This document shows, in pieces, positions 7,382 to 9,986 of a stretch of DNA of 9,986 nt (positions within the stretch are counted from its first letter, which is position 1; each line of letters begins with the position of its first letter). The notes beneath the pieces were generated by a model. The model had not been told where the DNA came from. It made no database searches and saw only the letters and a list, made by a program, of their open reading frames with translations. This stretch comes from Lachnospiraceae bacterium (GTDB lineage Bacteria > Bacillota > Clostridia > Lachnospirales > Lachnospiraceae). The translations under genes were made by a program, and so were the position numbers. The stretch is from positions 1 to 9,986 of the forward strand of contig JAFVAA010000231.1 in the NCBI GenBank assembly GCA_017476305.1, given 5' to 3'.

Positions 7382-7410
7382 ATTATACACAAGACAAACG
7401 GCAAAAGCAA
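7382..7410 (-). promoter_or_regulatory. Promoter of hpf
   Basis: On the minus strand a perfect TATAAT (7382-7387) is preceded by TTGCTT (7405-7410) at a 17-nt spacing. The leader is about 60 nt. A near-match to a Spo0A box (AGTCGAA, minus strand of 7441-7447) lies about 30 bp upstream of the -35, a position where an activator could act. Confidence 0.65.
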
Positions 7411-7597
7411 GTAAAAATGCACAATTAAACCAGAGATTTTTTCGACTTTTTATACATTTTTCCCATAAAACCCACAGACCGGTTTTTGATGAAACTCTTT
7501 CTTCAAGGGATACTTTCAGACAATTCCATTCCCTCATTTTTCTTCTCTTTTTTCAGAATATATGTTTGTCAAGATGCAATTTCTCTTTTTTTCAAAT

Positions 7598-7685
7598 TGT
7601 GGATAATGTGGATAAGTTCGTGAATAACTCGTTTTTTTCGCATTTTTTAAAATAATTTATGTGAATAACTTTGGAATTATCCACA
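7598..7685. other. Cluster of DnaA boxes outside a recognisable origin
   Basis: Four exact TTATNCACA boxes occur in 88 bp: 7598-7606, 7607-7615 and 7660-7668 on the minus strand, and 7677-7685 on the plus strand. The first two abut with no gap. A one-mismatch copy lies at 7619-7627, and TGTGGAATAA (7691-7700) mirrors the last box with one inserted base. A T/A-rich run separates the groups at about 7631-7660. Such density is not expected by chance and indicates DnaA binding. No dnaA, dnaN or rpmH is in view, and flanking genes are co-directional, so a DnaA titration or regulatory cluster is more likely than oriC. A further exact box lies at 7920-7928 inside the XRE coding sequence. Confidence 0.8.
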
Positions 7686-7729
7686 ATTTTTGTGGAATAA
7701 TACTACAATCATAGAAAAAAATACGATTT

Positions 7730-7736
7730 TTCGACA
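7730..7736 (-). promoter_or_regulatory. Spo0A box
   Basis: The minus strand reads TTTTTTGTCGAAAAATCG, containing the exact core TGTCGAA with the favoured flanking T and A runs. It is 44 bp from the last DnaA box. In Bacillus, Spo0A boxes occur at oriC near DnaA boxes, where Spo0A restrains initiation. The function at this site is inferred. Confidence 0.5.
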
Positions 7737-7814
7737 AAAAAGTAGATTTTTCTCGTCTTTCAATTTCCTTAAAAGTCAGACAATAATCACGTGCACGAAA
7801 AAGATCGGAAAGAG

Positions 7815-7840
7815 CAAGAGGCAGCCTAAGCTGCCTCTTG
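7815..7840 (-). terminator. Terminator of the small XRE gene
   Basis: CAAGAGGCAGC-CTAA-GCTGCCTCTTG is a perfect 11-bp stem with a 4-nt loop, 3 nt past the stop codon at 7844. On the minus strand it is followed by CTCTTTCCGATCTTTTTC, a broken but T-rich tail. It closes the transcript that enters from the kinase locus. Confidence 0.8.
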
Positions 7841-7843
7841 TTG

Positions 7844-8071
7844 TCATTCCGTTTTGTCCTCTAAACCATAGATGATATAATCCGTAGTAACATTAAAAAT
7901 GATGGCGACTTTGGAAACATTATCCACAAAAAGCCTCATGCTCCCCTGCTCCAGATGCTTCATCATTTCCAGATCCACATCTAACATCACAGCCAGTTCC
8001 TCCAGACTATATCCCCTGCTTTCCCTCAAACTCCTGATTCTTTTTCCGATTTCTCTTTGAAAGTGTGGCAT
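7844..8071 (-). CDS. Small XRE-family helix-turn-helix regulator
   Basis: This 75-residue protein is essentially one Cro/C1-type HTH domain. IGKRIRSLRESRGYSLEELA (8-27) covers helices 1 and 2, MLDVDLEMMKHLEQG (29-43) contains the recognition helix, and VSKVAIIFNVTTDYIIYG (52-69) is the closing helix pair. The start at 8071 is preceded by GAGGAGGGAAT; an in-frame start at 8092 lacks a ribosome site. The ending NVTTDYIIYGLED resembles HVTSDYLLGLSD in the second XRE protein at 9616, so the two are probably distant relatives. It lies downstream of the Agr-type kinase on the same strand, with a gap of about 200 bp. Its target is unknown; local autoregulation is plausible. An exact DnaA box (7920-7928) falls within its codons. 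Confidence 0.85.
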   Translation of the reverse strand: MPHFQREIGKRIRSLRESRGYSLEELAVMLDVDLEMMKHLEQGSMRLFVDNVSKVAIIFNVTTDYIIYGLEDKTE

Positions 8072-8107
8072 ATTCCCTCCTCGGTAAAACAAAAGCTACT
8101 TGTGTTT

Positions 8108-8281
8108 CTACAATTTATATATATCACCACTTCCAAAAGAATCCTTCGATTTTCGACAAATATCACTATTTTCCGAATAAACCACGGAATGAACCTTTTT
8201 TATCATATAGAAACTGATATCCAGCACAGCATCACATCCGCTCAAATAGCCGTATCTGTCTACAAAATCAATGCGTTTCAT
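8108..8281 (-). CDS. Possible 57-residue ORF overlapping the kinase stop
   Basis: An ATG at 8281 opens a 57-codon frame that overlaps the last 14 nt of the kinase gene and ends at TAG 36 nt before the XRE start. The overlap would suit translational coupling. The product begins MKRIDFVDRYGYLSGCDAVL, has two cysteines (16 and 42), no clear membrane segment and no signal peptide. I recognise no family. Against it, no good ribosome site precedes the ATG, only a weak AGGG about 19 nt away, and a Spo0A-box-like sequence lies inside. It may be chance or a decayed gene remnant. Confidence 0.25.
   Translation of the reverse strand: MKRIDFVDRYGYLSGCDAVLDISFYMIKKVHSVVYSENSDICRKSKDSFGSGDIYKL
8152..8158 (-). 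promoter_or_regulatory. Spo0A box upstream of the small XRE gene
   Basis: The minus strand reads ATATTTGTCGAAAATCG, with an exact TGTCGAA core. It lies 80 bp upstream of the XRE ATG at 8071. Just downstream GAAGGATTC resembles a sigma-H -35 element, but no convincing -10 follows at the right distance. A Spo0A effect on the XRE gene is a hypothesis. Confidence 0.4.
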
Positions 8282-9584
8282 GAATTTTGGACGAATGAGT
8301 CCCTTTCAGGGTATCATGCTTTTTTATCTGAAATTCAAATGCCAGATAGTTCTTTTCATACATCTTTTTATTCACGATGTATAGATCCACATCGATCTCA
8401 TTTAACATCTCGATCACCTTCGGCAGTCCGATCCCTCTCCCGGCCCCTTTCATGCTGACCTCCCTTTTCACCATTTCATGGATGCTCTCTACCGGAACAT
8501 AGGGAGAGACATTATAAACGCCACACTCGATCTGATCTTCATATTCCTTTATCCGGAAATGCAGAAGCTTTTCTCCTTCCTGCTGCTCCAGGGCCTCGAT
8601 CGCATTATCCAGGAGCACTCCGGCGATATCGATCATCTGATACGTCGGCAGCTCGCACGCCAGGGTGCCGTAGCTCACATCATAGCTGACGGTGCAGCCC
8701 CTTTTCTCTGCCTCCATCGACTTTGTAAAAAGGAAGCCTGTCAGGATCGGGGAACCGGCTCCCTTGACGATCAGTTTATTGTACCGGTTCTCCCGCCGGA
8801 TGCAGGAGCTGTATTCCTGCTGTCTCTCGATCAGCTCCTCCAGGCTTTTCGCATAGAGATGCTGACCGGAAAGGGCATTTAACTGATTGTCAAAATCATG
8901 CTGCCTCTTCCGTACCGAATCCAGAAGCTCCTGATATTTCGTCTCATAGATCTCACGCACCTCCAGCTCCCGGTTCTTTGCCATATTTTCTACTTTTGTC
9001 TTTTGCCACTGGATGGTAAGATAACAGATCAAAATGGACCATAGACCAAAAAACAGAAAATCAGTCAGCCTGAAATACTCGTCACTTTTGTATAAAATTG
9101 ATAAATAGAATACAGCAAATACCACTACCAAAAGAATGATTCTTATAATACTATAATCTTTACTAAAATAATCAGAAATCTTATAAAAGATACCAGATCT
9201 ACCAATTACAAAAACCAAAATACAACACGTTACAGCAAGACATAGAACAAGAGCATCTTGAACTAAAAAATTCTCTAACCAAAACAAAACCATGGACACA
9301 AATAATTGAATTATTCCTACTATTACAATACATAAAAATAAATGGATTAAATTCTGTTTTAAATGATTTCCATACTGTATTTGCATATATAGAAAAAAAC
9401 CAAGGTATGTAACTATAGAAAAATTATGATCTATATCCATTGTATAGACTACTTCTAAAATAACCGCCTCCATAGCCAAAACAAAAAAATCCCATATATT
9501 AATTCCCGGTTTTTTATGATATGAATACTTTATGCAAATTATAATCGTCAAAACATCAATAACCTGTATCGCCCGAACCAGCAT
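8268..9584 (-). CDS. Agr-type (AgrC-like) GHKL sensor histidine kinase
   Basis: This 438-residue membrane kinase fits the peptide-sensing AgrC/ComD group. The start at 9584 has AGAGG 6 nt upstream. The N-terminal half holds six to seven hydrophobic segments (about 5-21, 33-50, 56-70, 78-104, 110-128, 146-165, 175-193) and would form the receptor. A charged helix (about 194-225) leads to the phospho-acceptor motif KRQHDFDNQLNAL, with His229. The C-terminal GHKL ATPase has N-box DNAIEA (326-331) and G-box GRGIGL (382-387). AgrC proteins sense secreted cyclic peptides and phosphorylate LytTR-type response regulators. No such regulator, AgrB or obvious AgrD lies in this window. The DNA for the receptor half is far more AT-rich than that for the kinase half, suggesting mosaic origin. 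It follows an XRE gene after a 31-bp gap, probably in one transcript. Confidence 0.88.
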   Translation of the reverse strand: MLVRAIQVIDVLTIIICIKYSYHKKPGINIWDFFVLAMEAVILEVVYTMDIDHNFSIVTYLGFFLYMQIQYGNHLKQNLIHLFLCIVIVGIIQLFVSMVLFWLENFLVQDALVLCLAVTCCILVFVIGRSGIFYKISDYFSKDYSIIRIILLVVVFAVFYLSILYKSDEYFRLTDFLFFGLWSILICYLTIQWQKTKVENMAKNRELEVREIYETKYQELLDSVRKRQHDFDNQLNALSGQHLYAKSLEELIERQQEYSSCIRRENRYNKLIVKGAGSPILTGFLFTKSMEAEKRGCTVSYDVSYGTLACELPTYQMIDIAGVLLDNAIEALEQQEGEKLLHFRIKEYEDQIECGVYNVSPYVPVESIHEMVKREVSMKGAGRGIGLPKVIEMLNEIDVDLYIVNKKMYEKNYLAFEFQIKKHDTLKGTHSSKIHETH

Positions 9585-9615
9585 CTCATTCCTCTTATCT
9601 TCCGCAAAGTCAAAA

Positions 9616-9954
9616 CTAATTCTTCCCGGACATGGATTCTAAAAGTCCCAAAATTATTTTTCTCTGCTTCTCACCCAGTAAACCAAAATAATACATCAGA
9701 ATCCTTTTTTCGGATTCGCTTACATCACTCCCGGAGCTCTCCGTTCCCGGCACTTCCTCCCTGCTGTCGCTCAGTCCCAGCAGATAATCCGAAGTCACAT
9801 GAAAATAATTGGCACATTTTCGAAGTTCATCGGGATGGATCCGGCTCTTCTCTGCCAAAAGCTTGCTCACTCTCTGCTGTGTCGTCCCCAGGACAAACGC
9901 CAGCTCCTCCTGCGTGACTCCCTTTTCCTCCCTCAGCTCTCTGATACGCTTCAT
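9616..9954 (-). CDS. XRE-family transcriptional regulator with C-terminal extension
   Basis: This 112-residue protein has a Cro/C1-type HTH domain at about 3-58, with IRELREEKGVTQEELA (4-19), TTQQRVSKLLAEKS (24-37) and VTSDYLLGLSD (53-63). A Ser/Glu-rich linker (64-82) follows, then a short helical segment (83-108, KRILMYYFGLLGEKQRKIIL) that may mediate oligomerisation or ligand response. The start at 9954 is preceded by AAGGGGA at 6 nt. An in-frame ATG at 9981 overlaps a TATAAT box and is rejected. It is the first visible gene of the kinase transcript, 31 bp ahead of the kinase, so it may control that locus. Its DNA targets are unknown. Confidence 0.88.
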   Translation of the reverse strand: MKRIRELREEKGVTQEELAFVLGTTQQRVSKLLAEKSRIHPDELRKCANYFHVTSDYLLGLSDSREEVPGTESSGSDVSESEKRILMYYFGLLGEKQRKIILGLLESMSGKN

Positions 9955-9979
9955 AGTAAGTCCCCTTAAGTTTTTTACC

Positions 9980-9985
9980 ATTATA
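9980..9985 (-). promoter_or_regulatory. Candidate -10 element of the XRE-kinase operon
   Basis: TATAAT on the minus strand lies 25 nt upstream of the chosen XRE ATG, giving a leader with AAGGGGA as its ribosome site. The -35 region lies beyond the window edge, so the promoter cannot be confirmed. Confidence 0.4.
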
Positions 9986-9986
9986 A

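Larger units (their letters stand above)
7411..7843. other. Long AT-rich intergenic region between hpf and the XRE gene
   Basis: No credible gene is visible in these 433 bases. From left to right there is a Spo0A-box-like site (7441-7447), a T-rich stretch, a DnaA-box cluster (7598-7685) with AT-rich runs inside it, a perfect Spo0A box (7730-7736), and the terminator hairpin of the XRE gene (7815-7840). Short open frames here have no ribosome sites. Confidence 0.7.

Noticed and set aside
7316..7537. Minus-strand 73-codon frame directly before hpf
   Set aside because: The hpf promoter lies inside it, no ribosome site precedes it, and the translation resembles nothing known.
7538..7843. Ordinary chromosomal origin (oriC)
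   Set aside because: DnaA boxes and AT-rich DNA are present, but no dnaA, dnaN, recF, gyrB or rpmH is in view, and genes on both sides run in the same direction. Kept as a DnaA-box cluster instead.
8478..8882. Plus-strand 134-codon frame antisense to the kinase
   Set aside because: It is antisense to the conserved GHKL ATPase domain and lacks a ribosome site.

Overview
The window looks like chromosomal DNA from a spore-forming, Gram-positive Clostridia, most likely Lachnospiraceae. The reasons are moderate-to-low GC, strong AGGAGG-type ribosome sites, sigma-A promoters, a spore maturation gene (spmA), a long-form ribosome hibernation factor, an FtsX-type ABC exporter, secreted proteins with a DUF6273-like domain and a Thr-Pro linker, and an Agr-type sensor kinase. 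The family assignment is inference from gene style, since there is no rRNA or other marker.

Left part (1-2515): two divergent genes for exported proteins. On the minus strand, running off the left edge, is a DUF6273-like secreted protein whose visible 3' end is a Thr-Pro repeat linker. On the plus strand is a 385-residue secreted protein with two PPC-like beta domains and a very lysine-rich C-terminal domain. Each has its own promoter in the shared 285-bp gap. A symmetric hairpin next to a 17-bp tandem duplication separates the plus-strand gene from the convergent ABC operon.

Middle part (2516-7313): everything is on the minus strand. In transcription order it holds hpf (ribosome hibernation), spmA (spore core dehydration) with a possible sigma-E-type promoter, a palindrome-rich repeat that supplies the last codons of spmA, and then a promoter with an operator-like inverted repeat driving an ABC ATPase and an 8-TM FtsX permease. 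The usual partner spmB is not next to spmA.

Right part (7314-9986): a 530-bp AT-rich intergenic region carries a dense cluster of DnaA boxes (TTATNCACA) and a perfect Spo0A box (TGTCGAA), although no dnaA or other replication gene is in view. Beyond it are a small XRE regulator, a possible 57-codon ORF overlapping the end of the kinase, an Agr-type GHKL sensor kinase and a second XRE regulator. The kinase has a sharp base-composition break between its membrane sensor half and its cytoplasmic half. All are on the minus strand, so genes on both sides of the DnaA-box cluster point the same way, which argues against an ordinary bidirectional origin.

How it fits together: hpf, spmA, the Spo0A boxes and the DnaA cluster all belong to stationary-phase or sporulation physiology and replication control. 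The kinase with its two XRE regulators looks like a peptide-sensing module whose receptor half has been exchanged. The strongest candidates for something undescribed are the orphan DnaA/Spo0A-box locus, the repeat element fused to spmA, and the mosaic kinase locus.
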